Positions 35,437 through 44,767 of a stretch of DNA of 64,000 nt are shown here, piece after piece. Numbering within the stretch: position 1 is the stretch's first letter; each line of letters begins with the position of its first letter. The notes below the pieces were generated by a model. It was not told the origin of the DNA. It made no database searches and saw nothing but the letters and a program-made list of their open reading frames with translations. This stretch comes from Larkinella humicola (lineage in GTDB: Bacteria; Bacteroidota; Bacteroidia; Cytophagales; Spirosomataceae), in contig NZ_VTWS01000001.1 in assembly GCF_008727875.1 (NCBI RefSeq), forward strand, positions 1 through 64,000. The letters are read 5' to 3'. The position numbers and the translations under genes are program-made.

Positions 35437-38400
35437 ATGATTTTGGGGTTATATCAGGCAGGGAAAGCCTTTTCATCCATTTTTGTTGTGAGTATACTCA
35501 ACAAGCATATCTTCCTGATTCTATCGATTCTGGCACTCGGGTTGTCAGTTTTCTTCTATTCAGTGCTGGAAAGGGGCGCAATCAGTGCGGCCCACGAACA
35601 GTATTTACAGACGACCCAGCAACGAATCAAAACTGAACTCAGCACCAGTTCGGAAGAACTCCAGGCCGTCGGCGAACTGCTCCGGGAGAAACCCACCCCC
35701 ACCTTTGCCGGTTTGAGTCGGGAAACGAAATACCCGTATTACATCTTCCGCAACAAGCAACTCCTTTATTGGTCAGACCACCGCTTTATCCCTGATTATC
35801 AACAGCTAAAGAGTATCCTATACCCCAGGTTGATGTCATTTCCGCAGGGCAAATACCTCGTCAACCGGCAGTTTATCAGGCAGGGTACGGATTCGCTGGA
35901 GGTGTTTTCGCTCGTCAATGTCTACCGGCATTACCAGACAGATAATAGTTACCTGCGTTCGGGCTATAATCCGGACCTGTTTTCGCTCGTACCCCGGGAA
36001 ATTTCGGTAGAGAAGAGCAGCATTTACGAAAGCATGTATGACCAGACGCCGGTGTTTCTGTTTTCGGTCATTCCTCCGCAAATGGAGGGCTATCAGAACC
36101 AGACCTCCCCAGTCAACACGGTTATTCTGGCTATCCTGTCGGTTTTTTTCATGGGTATCTACCTTGTTCGCCGAACCTTGAATTTGCGTCGAAGCCGGCA
36201 TTACGGGGCGGGTTTCGTGATTCTGGCCCTCTATCTGGTCGTTCTTCGGGCGGTTATGCTGTATTTCGGCGTTCCTTTTTTGTTCTTCGAAACTGATCTG
36301 TTCAATCCCGGCTATTTCAGTTCGTCGGTCGTGGCCCCTTCCCTGGGCGATCAATTGCTGAACTGCATCGTGATGGTGATTCTGGCCCTGTATCTGGCCA
36401 GCACATTTTACCGCACCCGCTCCTACTACTGGCTTCTGCGCCAGTCGGATGGGTTAAAAGCAGTGGTTTCTATCGTCTCCGTCGTTCTCAGCTATAGCGT
36501 ATTTTACGGTTGTTTCCACGAACTGAATACCATCTACGAGAAGTCCGGTTTCACGCTCGATATTACCCTCAGCCTCTCTTTTACCAGCCTGAAGATGGCT
36601 TGTCTGCTGGTTTTTGTCGGCATATCAACGGTTTTCTTCCTGCTTCAGCACGTTTTTTCCAGCCTGTTCATCCGCCTGAATTTGACCCTTTGGCGGGGTC
36701 TGCTCTGGTTTCTGATGGGCACCATTCTGTCGGTCTTGCTTTTCTGGCAAGGCTCTACGCCGATGCCCTGGATTTTAGCGATTCAGGGGGTTTACTTTAT
36801 GGTGTTGTATGTAAGTCGTTTTCCGCGCGCGCTGTATTCATTCCGGTATAAAACCACCCTTTATCTGTTTTTTACGGCTTTTGTCTGTGCAGCCTTAGCA
36901 ACGTATGTCGTTTACAACCAGGGCCTTAAAAAAGATCTCATTAAAAAACGGGAATTTGGCAAACAGTTGCTGGTCGAAAATGATGCGTTTGGTGAGTTTC
37001 TGCTCAACAAATCACGAACCGCCATTACGCAGGACGCTGAGATTCGGCGGGTGATGACCAGCGACACCCTGCTGCTGCGCGAACGCATCCAGCAGCGGGT
37101 CAAGAATGTTCACCTGGATAAGTATTTTGAACGGTATTCGATCGATGTTCTGGTATTCAACTCGGGCAATCCATTCCCGGGTAATCCGCAGGCAGAAACC
37201 AATTACCGGAATTATGCCGAGCGTTTCCGGCAGGATCACTACCGAACCCAATACCCCGGTATCTATTTCATCAACGACGTCAGCAATAACTTTATCAAGC
37301 AATACGTCCAGTTTTTTGACTTCAAACTGGGTGAAAACCGGGTGGGGCATGTCGTACTCGATCTGAAATTAACCCGAAATCAGCCCGGACGACTGGATCC
37401 CAGCCTGTTGACTGACAAAAAATTCATTCAGGCGCCCGAAACACAAATTTACAATTATGCCATTTACAGCCCCGGAAAGCGAATGCTCTACAATTCCGGG
37501 GAATACAACTACGACCGGAAGCTGCCGGCATCCCTGCTGAGTGACGCTGTTTTGTTCGACCAGGGCGTATCACACGAAAACTATAAACACGTCGGATTGC
37601 GGGACGAAAGTGGCCGGATTGTGGTCATCTCATCCCGAGACTACCCGATTCGCAACCTCTTTTCCAATTTTTCCTTTCTGTATCTGGTTCTGATTCTGTA
37701 TATCCTGATTCTGATCCTGATCTATTCCATCCGGTTTGGCTTCTCCCGGTTTTACATTAATTACTCAACTAAAACGCAGCTCTACCTCAACGCAGCTTTC
37801 TTTCTGCCGCTGGTGCTCGTTGTTGCCATTACGTTTGGCGTCATCAGTTCCAATTATGATGCGTATCAGCAAACCACGTACCTGACCAATGCCAAGAACA
37901 TCAGCTCCAATTTCCGGGGCGACTGGACCAGTTTTTTGCAGGGAACGACCAGCAAGGCGTATCTCGAAGAAGAACTGAAGAAAATCACGCAGGATGACGA
38001 TATCGACATCAGCATTTTCGACAAAAGTGGAACCCTCTTCTGTTCGACGCAACCACTGGTCTACGAAAGCGGTCATTTGTCGAAACGGATTAACCCGGAA
38101 GCCTACACCCATTTGGCTGAGGGGAAAGAAAATCAGGTTTTACTGACCGAGTCGCTGGGAACGAAGCAATACCGCACGGCGTATGCCAGCATCAAATCCT
38201 ACGACGGCGAGTTGCTGGGCATGCTAGGCGTATCGCATTTCAATTCCGAACCCGAACTCGAACACCAGATGATCGATGTCGTTTCCACGGCACTGAGCGT
38301 GTTTACGGGTCTGTTCATGATCTTCCTGCTCGTTTCTTACTGGGCTTCCAACGTCTTGACCAAACCGCTCAAAATCATTACGCAGAAAATCCGCAAAACC

Positions 38401-39243
38401 AACCTCGACCGGTTCAACGAGCCGCTGGACTGGAAATCGGACGACGAAATTGGTCTGCTGATTGGCGAATACAACCGGATGCTGGTGAAACTGGAAGAGA
38501 AAAAGCAGGCGCTGTCGCAAAGCGAAAAACAGTCGGCCTGGCGGGAAATGGCCAAGCAGGTTGCCCATGAAATCAAGAATCCGCTGACGCCGATGAAGCT
38601 AACGCTGCAGCACCTGCAACGCACGCTGCAATCCGACAGTCCGACGGCCCGGCGGGTGTTGCAACGGACGCTGGAGACGCTGCTCGATCAGATCGACAAC
38701 CTGAGTGACATTGCCACGTCGTTCTCCGACTTTGCCAAAATGCCGTTGCCCAAAAATGAGTTGTTTGAAATCACCTCCGTGATCAATAAAGCCGCCGACC
38801 TGTATGCCGACGATGGCAAAATCACGCTGATTCGGGACATCTCCCCGTATCCGGTGATGGTTATGGGTGATCGGCAATTGATTGGCAGAATTCTTACCAA
38901 TTTGATTATCAACAGTGTGCAATCCGTTTCAGCCGACCGGAAGCCGGTTATCAAACTACGGCTAACGGTTACCGACGATCACATCAACATTGAAATCAGT
39001 GACAACGGGGCAGGGGTTCCCGAAGCCATTCGCAGTAAAATTTTCCTGCCCAACTTCAGCACCAAAGAGGGCGGCTCCGGCCTGGGGCTGGCCATTGCCA
39101 AACGCGGGATCGAACACGCCGGCGGCAGCATCTGGTTTGAAACCGCAACCGGGGAAGGAACTACCTTTTTTATCAGTTTACCCCACATTCCGCCCATCGG
39201 CACGGGGAGTGGGCTGAAAGGCGAAAGCATCGGACTCAATTAG
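35437..39243 (+). CDS. Large multi-pass NtrY-like sensor histidine kinase
   Basis: 1268 aa. An N-terminal helix (about 20-43), a 150-residue extracytoplasmic region, a block of about eight hydrophobic helices (about 225-490), a second sensor region, a helix pair near 745-800, another extracytoplasmic segment and a helix near 950-970. Then come HAMP (LTKPLKIITQKIRKTN), a DHp with His1044 in AHEIKNPLTPMKL (the NtrY form) and HATPase_c (IINSVQS, DNGAGVPE, GSGLGLAI). It should be autophosphorylated in response to an envelope signal; no NtrX-type regulator is adjacent. The start ATG 35437 lies 31 bp after the HesB stop, so the two may be co-transcribed. Confidence 0.85.
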   Translation: MILGLYQAGKAFSSIFVVSILNKHIFLILSILALGLSVFFYSVLERGAISAAHEQYLQTTQQRIKTELSTSSEELQAVGELLREKPTPTFAGLSRETKYPYYIFRNKQLLYWSDHRFIPDYQQLKSILYPRLMSFPQGKYLVNRQFIRQGTDSLEVFSLVNVYRHYQTDNSYLRSGYNPDLFSLVPREISVEKSSIYESMYDQTPVFLFSVIPPQMEGYQNQTSPVNTVILAILSVFFMGIYLVRRTLNLRRSRHYGAGFVILALYLVVLRAVMLYFGVPFLFFETDLFNPGYFSSSVVAPSLGDQLLNCIVMVILALYLASTFYRTRSYYWLLRQSDGLKAVVSIVSVVLSYSVFYGCFHELNTIYEKSGFTLDITLSLSFTSLKMACLLVFVGISTVFFLLQHVFSSLFIRLNLTLWRGLLWFLMGTILSVLLFWQGSTPMPWILAIQGVYFMVLYVSRFPRALYSFRYKTTLYLFFTAFVCAALATYVVYNQGLKKDLIKKREFGKQLLVENDAFGEFLLNKSRTAITQDAEIRRVMTSDTLLLRERIQQRVKNVHLDKYFERYSIDVLVFNSGNPFPGNPQAETNYRNYAERFRQDHYRTQYPGIYFINDVSNNFIKQYVQFFDFKLGENRVGHVVLDLKLTRNQPGRLDPSLLTDKKFIQAPETQIYNYAIYSPGKRMLYNSGEYNYDRKLPASLLSDAVLFDQGVSHENYKHVGLRDESGRIVVISSRDYPIRNLFSNFSFLYLVLILYILILILIYSIRFGFSRFYINYSTKTQLYLNAAFFLPLVLVVAITFGVISSNYDAYQQTTYLTNAKNISSNFRGDWTSFLQGTTSKAYLEEELKKITQDDDIDISIFDKSGTLFCSTQPLVYESGHLSKRINPEAYTHLAEGKENQVLLTESLGTKQYRTAYASIKSYDGELLGMLGVSHFNSEPELEHQMIDVVSTALSVFTGLFMIFLLVSYWASNVLTKPLKIITQKIRKTNLDRFNEPLDWKSDDEIGLLIGEYNRMLVKLEEKKQALSQSEKQSAWREMAKQVAHEIKNPLTPMKLTLQHLQRTLQSDSPTARRVLQRTLETLLDQIDNLSDIATSFSDFAKMPLPKNELFEITSVINKAADLYADDGKITLIRDISPYPVMVMGDRQLIGRILTNLIINSVQSVSADRKPVIKLRLTVTDDHINIEISDNGAGVPEAIRSKIFLPNFSTKEGGSGLGLAIAKRGIEHAGGSIWFETATGEGTTFFISLPHIPPIGTGSGLKGESIGLN

Positions 39244-39248
39244 CAACG

Positions 39249-39282
39249 CTGAAGGCAAAGCGAAAAACCGCCTTTAGTTTTT
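39249..39282 (+). terminator. Terminator-like hairpin after the large kinase gene
   Basis: CTGAAGGC (39249-39256) pairs with GCCTTTAG (39270-39277), one G-T wobble, then five T. It overlaps the end of the convergent HNH gene. Confidence 0.45.
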
Positions 39283-39885
39283 CTCACTCGGAACGTCGTC
39301 GTCAATCGTAACATGCTTCCAGTTCTCACCCGAACGGATCCGGTTCAGTTGGGTATGGGTGATACCAAACTGCTTGGCGATCATTTTCAGGCGGTTCTTC
39401 TCATTCTTCAATAACTTTTTGATCATCTTCACCTTCGACTCGGTCAGTTTGTAATTCCGGGTCCGGCGCGGGATTTCGCGGTTCAGGATGTTCGGGCTGG
39501 TGCGGTTATGCTCAATCATTTCCTCTTTCGTTACCCACTTCAGGTTCTGAAAGTGATTGTTTTTCTTGTCGTGATCGAGGTGAATAACGTACTTCTGCTC
39601 CGGGCTTTCGCGGTTCAGAAACAGTTCGGCAATCAGCTTGTGAAAATACCGGTTGATCGTTTTGCCGCCGGTACGGATGTTGAGTGAACGATACCCCTGA
39701 ATGATTGATCCATTGATGAGCGTACCCTCCTTCGTATCGTTTTGAAAACTCTTCAGTCGGCCATAATTCGAAACTTCATAGCGGGGCGGGTTTTCAACAC
39801 CTTCAAAGTTGATTGCCACCCATTTCTCGTTCCAGTAGTTGCTGGTCCTTTTCTCAGGCATGTTTAGGCTAATTCGGTTAGTCAT
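39274..39885 (-). CDS. NUMOD4-HNH endonuclease
   Basis: 203 aa from ATG 39885 (TTG 39909 and ATG 39861 are alternatives). Residues about 20-55 match NUMOD4 (WVAINFEG, YEVSNYGRLKSF). The HNH_3 nuclease core follows (VIHLDHDKKNNHFQNLKWVT), and the C-terminus has a helix-turn-helix (KMIAKQFGITHTQLNRIRSG) that should recognise DNA. The layout is that of phage or intron homing endonucleases, but this gene is free-standing, not inside an intron or another gene. It lies beside an AT-rich gap and may be a selfish element that has moved in. Confidence 0.85.
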   Translation of the reverse strand: MTNRISLNMPEKRTSNYWNEKWVAINFEGVENPPRYEVSNYGRLKSFQNDTKEGTLINGSIIQGYRSLNIRTGGKTINRYFHKLIAELFLNRESPEQKYVIHLDHDKKNNHFQNLKWVTKEEMIEHNRTSPNILNREIPRRTRNYKLTESKVKMIKKLLKNEKNRLKMIAKQFGITHTQLNRIRSGENWKHVTIDDDVPSEKN

Positions 39886-40025
39886 CAGGTATGTTTGTTG
39901 AATGAACAATTAACAAAATAAACGTGAAAGTAAGCTATGAAATATCGTTAAAAGTGCCAATGATTCATTGAAATGGATAATATGCAAACAATTTAGGCAA
40001 ACTTAATTGTTCCCACAAATCCTAT

Positions 40026-40059
40026 TTTGTTTAACTTATTTCATTTTTTGTTAAACAAA
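40026..40059. promoter_or_regulatory. 10-bp inverted repeat in the AT-rich gap upstream of the HNH gene
   Basis: TTTGTTTAAC (40026-40035) and GTTAAACAAA (40050-40059) are perfect inverted copies 14 bases apart, about 140 bases upstream of the HNH start. The whole gap 39886-40219 is markedly AT-rich compared with its flanks and encodes nothing recognisable. The site could be an operator or a transcript hairpin. Confidence 0.4.
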
Positions 40060-40219
40060 GATAAGTGTATTTTTTTCCAAAGCAAGCCGATCATAAAAGT
40101 AAAAATAGAGATGGAGACGCCGGAATGGTATATACGCAATAGACCCGGATTAGGATTTGAAATAGAAACTAAACCGCCCTTCGGATAGTTTTCAGGGAAG
40201 AGTTGAATAAAAAAATGGG

Positions 40220-40585
40220 ATGATGAAAAGCAAAACGTTAGTCGTTGGGGCTTCCGAAAACCCGGAACGCTATGCCAACAAGGCCGCCAATCGGCTGGTG
40301 CAGCAGGGCTATGCCGTCGAATTACTTGGGCTGCGGTCGGGAACGGTTCGGGGCAATCCCATTCAAACCGGGCAGCCGGAATTGAACGATATTGATACCG
40401 TTACCCTTTACGTTTCAGCCAGAAACCAAACGGGCCTCTACGAATACATCAAAAAGTTGAACCCCCGGCGGGTGATTTTTAATCCGGGAACGGAGAACCC
40501 GTCTTTTGAGAAAGACCTGCAACAGCAGGGCATCGAACCCATCGAAGCCTGTACGCTGGTGATGCTGGCCACAGGGCAATATTAA
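40220..40585 (+). CDS. CoA-binding-domain protein
   Basis: 121 aa (ATG 40220 or 40223). A single Rossmann-type CoA_binding_2 domain: TLVVGASENPERYANKAANRL, the loop GNPIQTG, VTLYVSARNQTGLYEYI, RRVIFNPGTENPSFE. These small proteins bind CoA or related nucleotides and have no settled function. The stop codon lies inside the left arm of the 40581 repeat. It is convergent with fabH. Confidence 0.8.
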   Translation: MMKSKTLVVGASENPERYANKAANRLVQQGYAVELLGLRSGTVRGNPIQTGQPELNDIDTVTLYVSARNQTGLYEYIKKLNPRRVIFNPGTENPSFEKDLQQQGIEPIEACTLVMLATGQY

Positions 40586-40647
40586 GAGTTAAGAGTTAAG
40601 AGTTAAAAGTTGGCTGACGCACTCACTCTTAACTCTTAACTCTTAAT
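40581..40647. repeat. Inverted repeat of AAGAGTTA units between convergent genes
   Basis: The left arm 40581-40603 and right arm 40625-40647 are perfect 23-bp inverted copies built of the direct unit TAAGAGT repeated about three times. The left arm includes the TAA of the CoA-binding gene. The right arm ends 6 bases before the fabH stop. It can terminate both genes; the repeated unit structure suggests a slippage-prone or mobile origin. Confidence 0.85.
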
Positions 40648-40653
40648 TCCTTG

Positions 40654-41655
40654 TCACCACTTTATCAGCGCGGAGGCCCAGGTGAAACCGCTGCCGAAAG
40701 CCGCCAGACAAACCACGTCGCCGGGTTGAATGCGGCCCTGTTCCCAGGCTTCGGTCAGGGCAATGGGGATGGATGCGGCTGTGGTGTTTCCATACCGCTG
40801 AATGTTGTTGTACACTTTCTCGGCGGGCAACTTCAGTTGCTGGCGAACGTAATCCGAAATGCGGATATTGGCTTGGTGGGGCACCAGCAACGCAATGTCT
40901 TCAGCGCTGTAACCGTTCGCTTTCAGTGCTTCATTAATCACTTCCGCAAACCGCACCGTGGCGTGTTTGAAAACCGCGTTGCCGTTCATGACGACATCAA
41001 AACCGCCTTCGTCGACCATCTCTTTGGTGGCCGAGCGCGACGGACGGCTGCTGCCCGGATCGCGAACGTAGAGGTCTTCGGCATAACGCCCATCCGCGTG
41101 CAGGTGGGTCGACAGAACCCGGTGTTCCGGGTCTTCGGTGGCCTGCAAAACGGCAGCTCCGGCGCCATCCCCGAAGATGACGGCCACACCCCGGCCCTGG
41201 TTGCTTTTGTTGATCCAGGTCGATTGAATTTCGGAACCCACCACCAGCACCTTTTTGTACATGCCGGTTTTGATGAACTGATCGGCAATGGACAGGGCAT
41301 ACACAAAACCCGAACACTGGTTGCGGATGTCGATGACGCCGATGCCCTCCAACCCCAATTCACGCTGCATCAGGAAACCCGAGCCGGGGAAGAAATAATC
41401 AGGCGTAATCGTCGCAAAAACAATCAACTCAATGTCAGCCGTTTGCAGGCCCGCCCGGTCGATGGCCATGCGGGAAGCAGCCGCAGCCATGCTGGCGTTG
41501 GTGTCTTTTCCGTAGGTGAAATACCGCCGTTGCTCAATCCCGGTGCGCTCCCGAATCCATTCGTCCGACGTATCCATGTACTGCGTCAGATCCTGGTTCG
41601 TGACAAGGTTTTCGGGGACGTAAAACCCCAGACCGGTGATGGTGGAATAAGTCAT
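40654..41655 (-). CDS. fabH: 3-oxoacyl-ACP synthase III (KAS III)
   Basis: 333 aa. The thiolase-fold signature is complete: YVPENLVTNQDL near the N-terminus, the catalytic Cys in IRNQCSGFVYAL, the His in VPHQANIRI and the Asn in RYGNTTAASIPIAL. It condenses acetyl-CoA or another acyl-CoA with malonyl-ACP to start fatty-acid synthesis. The gene is last in a minus-strand cluster after purS and pssA, so it may share their transcript, though the three act in different pathways. Some Bacteroidota carry several KAS III copies for branched-chain or other starter units. Confidence 0.92.
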   Translation of the reverse strand: MTYSTITGLGFYVPENLVTNQDLTQYMDTSDEWIRERTGIEQRRYFTYGKDTNASMAAAASRMAIDRAGLQTADIELIVFATITPDYFFPGSGFLMQRELGLEGIGVIDIRNQCSGFVYALSIADQFIKTGMYKKVLVVGSEIQSTWINKSNQGRGVAVIFGDGAGAAVLQATEDPEHRVLSTHLHADGRYAEDLYVRDPGSSRPSRSATKEMVDEGGFDVVMNGNAVFKHATVRFAEVINEALKANGYSAEDIALLVPHQANIRISDYVRQQLKLPAEKVYNNIQRYGNTTAASIPIALTEAWEQGRIQPGDVVCLAAFGSGFTWASALIKW

Positions 41656-41676
41656 GAGAAGGGTAAGAGAGGCTGA

Positions 41677-41928
41677 CTACACGCCCTGAATCGAAAACGT
41701 GTATTCTTCCATAATCAGGTTGGCGAGCAGTTGGCGGCAGGCCGTATCGACGGTTTCCTTCGCTTTTTCCTCCGACTCCGCTTCGACTTCCAGGCGGATG
41801 TGTTTGCCAATCCGGACGTCTCCCACCGAATCGATGTGGAGGTTGTGCAGTCCCAGTTTTACGGCTTTGCCCTGTGGATCCAGAATTTCCTTCTGGGGCA
41901 TTATGTCAATTTCAGCAACGTATTTCAT
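41677..41928 (-). CDS. purS: Phosphoribosylformylglycinamidine synthase subunit PurS
   Basis: 83 aa from ATG 41928 (MKYVAEIDIMPQKEILDPQG). The open frame continues 23 codons upstream into the end of pssA but those residues do not fit. The pattern KEILDPQGKAVKLGLHNL then VGDVRIGKHIRLEVEA is typical of PurS, the small subunit that bridges PurQ and PurL in step four of purine synthesis. The purQ and purL genes are not in the window. Confidence 0.9.
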   Translation of the reverse strand: MKYVAEIDIMPQKEILDPQGKAVKLGLHNLHIDSVGDVRIGKHIRLEVEAESEEKAKETVDTACRQLLANLIMEEYTFSIQGV

Positions 41929-41977
41929 GTTTGAAGCAGATAAGCAGTGCGGGAATTTAGGGGTAAAATTCAATCCG

Positions 41978-42685
41978 TCACGGCTTGTTTTTAGCAAAGT
42001 ATGAGATCAAAATGTATAAAGCGATCACCAGCGGTACGGCTGCGAAGTGCAAAAATAACAACAGAAACGCTGATCCGATCAGAAAACTGAATTTTATGCG
42101 GTTTTCACGCCAGCCGAAGGATTTGAATTTGAACGCCAGCAAGGGCAATTCGGCCACCATCATGAACGAGAAAACAATTAGCAAAAACAGCGTGATGGGG
42201 TTTTGCCACAGAAAAGCAAACTGCGGCTGGTAGTGGGCCATGAGCGGAAAAGCCGCAATGAAGATGGTGTTGGCCGGAACCGGCAGGCCAATAAACTGGT
42301 CAGACTGGCGGGTGTCGATGTTGAAATTGGCGAGTCGCAAGGCAGCTAAAACCGCAATGGTGAAGGCCAGATACGACCAGTTTCCCAGTCCCAGCGACCA
42401 CAGGGCCTGATAAACCAGCGTGGCCGGCAAAACACCGAAGGTCACGACGTCGGCCAGCGAATCCAGTTCTTTCCCAAACGGCCCCGACGCATGAACCAGC
42501 CGGGCCACAAAACCGTCGCCAAAATCGAGCACACCGGCCAGCAGAATGAGCCAGGCCGCCGTGTCGGAATGGCCACGCAGGGTCATCACCAAACCGATGC
42601 AACCGCACAGCAGGTTGCCGCAGGTCATGGCATTGGGCAGGTGGCGGAGCAATTTCGTAATGGATGTGATGGCTAAGTGAAACAC
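41978..42685 (-). CDS. pssA: CDP-diacylglycerol-serine O-phosphatidyltransferase
   Basis: 235 aa. The CDP-alcohol phosphotransferase motif is intact: Asp54, Asp57-Gly58, Ala61-Arg62, Gly71, Asp75 and Asp79. About six hydrophobic segments follow the usual pattern. The enzyme makes phosphatidylserine, the precursor of phosphatidylethanolamine, at the inner membrane. The start is GTG at 42685; other possible starts inside the first 20 residues cannot be excluded. It is 49 bp upstream of purS on the same strand. Confidence 0.9.
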   Translation of the reverse strand: MFHLAITSITKLLRHLPNAMTCGNLLCGCIGLVMTLRGHSDTAAWLILLAGVLDFGDGFVARLVHASGPFGKELDSLADVVTFGVLPATLVYQALWSLGLGNWSYLAFTIAVLAALRLANFNIDTRQSDQFIGLPVPANTIFIAAFPLMAHYQPQFAFLWQNPITLFLLIVFSFMMVAELPLLAFKFKSFGWRENRIKFSFLIGSAFLLLFLHFAAVPLVIALYILISYFAKNKP

Positions 42686-42786
42686 GCTCGTCCGAAAACG
42701 ATGGTGTAAAGCTACACGAGAGAGTTGTCAACTCAAATTTTGGCCGAAAGAAAAACGAATCGGTGTGTGCGGTTTTCAGAAACCGG

Positions 42787-43776
42787 TCACATCGACATCT
42801 TGCTGATGCCTTCCTGTCGGCTGTTCTGGTAAAACGAAATCTGGAGGATCAGCCGGTGGGCAATCTGCTGCAGGGCCTCTTCGGTGAGAAATCCCTGGTG
42901 GGCCGTCAGCAACACCCGCGGGTGCGTCCGCAAGCGGTTGAGCAGGTCGTCGGTGATGGGCTGGGCGGAAAAATCCCGGTGAAACCACTTCTTCTCATTC
43001 ACATACACATCAGCCGCATACCCGGCCAACGCATTGGCATCCAATGCATCCAGAATCGCTGCGGTATCGACCAGTCCACCCCGGCTGGAGTTGACCACCA
43101 TGGCCGTCGGTTTCAGTTGCGACAGGGCCGGTGCGTTCAGAAGCTGCCGGGTTTGGGCGTTCAGGGGGCAATGCAGCGAGATCACATCGGATTCGGCCAG
43201 GAGCATTGGCAACGCAACGTAACGGACGCCCGCGTTGAGAAGAGGCTGATGAGGTTTGATATCGAACGCGAGCACCCGACAGCCAAACCCCAGCATGATC
43301 TGGCAAAAAGCCTGGCCAATATGCCCCGTGCCGATTACCCCAACGGTTTTTCCGTGTAAATCCTGGCCCGTTAGCCCATTGATCGAAAAATTGCCTTGCT
43401 GAACCCGTTCGTGCGCCTGCGGAATGTGCCGAACCAGGCCCATCAGCAGCGCAACGGCGTGTTCGGCAACGGAATAGGGCGAATAGCCCGGCACGTGTAA
43501 AACCGTGATGCCCAGTTCGTCAGCGGCTTCCAGATCGACGTTGTCCAGCCCCACGCAACGCATGGCAACCAACTGAATACCCAGCGATCGGAGCGATTCC
43601 AGAACCGGTTTGCTCAAATCATCTTCCACGAAGGCACAAACCGCTTCGTAACCGCTGGCCAGGTGACTGGTTTGTTCGGTCAGAATTTCGTCGATAAACG
43701 TGATGGTATGGTGCGCCTGGTACCGGATAAACCAGTCCCGTTCGTAAGCGGCTGTACTGAAAAAGGCAATTTTCAT
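42787..43776 (-). CDS. D-2-hydroxyacid dehydrogenase (D-lactate dehydrogenase-like)
   Basis: 329 aa. The N-terminal MKIAFFSTAAYERDWF, the Rossmann loop VGVIGTGHIGQAF, the substrate Arg in NSSRGGLVDTAA, the Glu and the catalytic His in LLTAHQGFLTEEAL show an NAD-dependent D-isomer-specific dehydrogenase. The close resemblance to D-lactate dehydrogenase (GYSPYSVAEHAVALLM) supports pyruvate/D-lactate interconversion. A TACTTTTG promoter box lies 17 bases upstream of the ATG, leaving a very short leader. A fermentation or redox-balance role is inferred. Confidence 0.88.
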   Translation of the reverse strand: MKIAFFSTAAYERDWFIRYQAHHTITFIDEILTEQTSHLASGYEAVCAFVEDDLSKPVLESLRSLGIQLVAMRCVGLDNVDLEAADELGITVLHVPGYSPYSVAEHAVALLMGLVRHIPQAHERVQQGNFSINGLTGQDLHGKTVGVIGTGHIGQAFCQIMLGFGCRVLAFDIKPHQPLLNAGVRYVALPMLLAESDVISLHCPLNAQTRQLLNAPALSQLKPTAMVVNSSRGGLVDTAAILDALDANALAGYAADVYVNEKKWFHRDFSAQPITDDLLNRLRTHPRVLLTAHQGFLTEEALQQIAHRLILQISFYQNSRQEGISKMSM

Positions 43777-43793
43777 AGCTCGTGGATTTTACG

Positions 43794-43801
43794 CAAAAGT
43801 A
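43794..43801 (-). promoter_or_regulatory. Candidate -7 promoter box (TACTTTTG)
   Basis: Perfect TAnnTTTG on the minus strand, followed by CGT, 17 bases before the ATG of the dehydrogenase gene. Transcription would start about 10 bases before the coding region. Confidence 0.5.
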
Positions 43802-43915
43802 CGGCAATCAGAGCCGTTCCTCCATGACTTTCCTCACTTCGACGAATGACCCTGATTGCCACAATTCCGGTTAAGAAAGTCGTTTGCTTAGTCCAACTAC
43901 CGAACGGGCCACGAT

Positions 43916-44767
43916 TTATTCCGACAAAGCCGCAAAATCCTCGTCCGACAACACAATCCGGTCGGCGGCCAGATTCTCGTTCAGGTGATCGAGTGAGCTG
44001 GTCCCGGGAATCAGAAGGATGTTGGACGAGCGTTTCAGTAACCACGCCAGGGCGATTTGCGCCGTTGTGGCCTCGTGTTTTTCCGCGATTTCCCGAATTT
44101 TGGCGGCCAGTTTCTTCGGCCCGGATGCCAGCGGATACCAGGGAATAAACGCCATGCCGCGTTGAATGGTGTAATCCAGAACGGCTTCCCACTTCCGGTT
44201 TCCGAGGTTATACAGGTTTTGGACCGATACGATCGGCAGCACTTTTTCGGCGCGTTCGATCTCCTTAATGCCGACTTCCGACAAACCGACATGGCGAATT
44301 TTCCCCGCCTGAACGGCTTCCACGACCGGCCCGAGGGTTTCTTCAACCGGGATGTCGGGGTCAAACCGGTGAAGTTGCCAGAGGTCGATGCGCTCCAGTT
44401 TCAGCCGCTGCAGGCTGCCGTCAATCGCCTGCCGGATGTGATCCGGGTCGCCGTTGGTCACCCACTGATTGGGGCCGGTTCGGTCAAAACCGCCTTTGGT
44501 GGCAATGATCAGTCCTTGTCGATACGGATGCAGGGCATCGGCAATCAGTTTTTCATTGGTATGCGGGCCGTACGAATCCGCCGTATCGATAAAATTCACG
44601 CCCGACTCCACGGCTTTTTGCAAAACCGCCTTTGCCGTTTCCCGGTTCGGCGCATCACCCCACACCCCAAAACCGGTCAGTTGCATGCCGCCGTAGCCCA
44701 AGCGGTTGATTTCCAGATCGCCCCCCAGTTTGAAAGTTAATGCTGCTTGTTCTGTTGTATTGCTCAT
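43916..44767 (-). CDS. Aldo/keto reductase
   Basis: 283 aa from ATG 44767; the frame runs 11 codons further up but the start MSNTTEQAALTFKL fits better. The (beta/alpha)8 barrel shows the Asp of the tetrad in NFIDTADSYGP, Tyr in the same segment, Lys in IIATKGGF and His in LWQLHRFDP, with the NADPH-binding block IPGTSSLDHLNENLAA. It reduces aldehydes or ketones; the substrate is unknown. Upstream of the 2-hydroxyacid dehydrogenase on the same strand, 115 bp apart from its promoter. Confidence 0.9.
   Translation of the reverse strand: MSNTTEQAALTFKLGGDLEINRLGYGGMQLTGFGVWGDAPNRETAKAVLQKAVESGVNFIDTADSYGPHTNEKLIADALHPYRQGLIIATKGGFDRTGPNQWVTNGDPDHIRQAIDGSLQRLKLERIDLWQLHRFDPDIPVEETLGPVVEAVQAGKIRHVGLSEVGIKEIERAEKVLPIVSVQNLYNLGNRKWEAVLDYTIQRGMAFIPWYPLASGPKKLAAKIREIAEKHEATTAQIALAWLLKRSSNILLIPGTSSLDHLNENLAADRIVLSDEDFAALSE

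Noticed and set aside
40581-40647. Direct TAAGAGT units as a CRISPR-like array
   Set aside because: The units abut one another with no spacers, form an inverted repeat, and no cas gene is near; the hairpin row at 48892 likewise has no spacer pattern.
40651-41676. 341-codon frame on the plus strand across fabH
   Set aside because: It covers the opposite strand of a fabH gene with complete active-site motifs.
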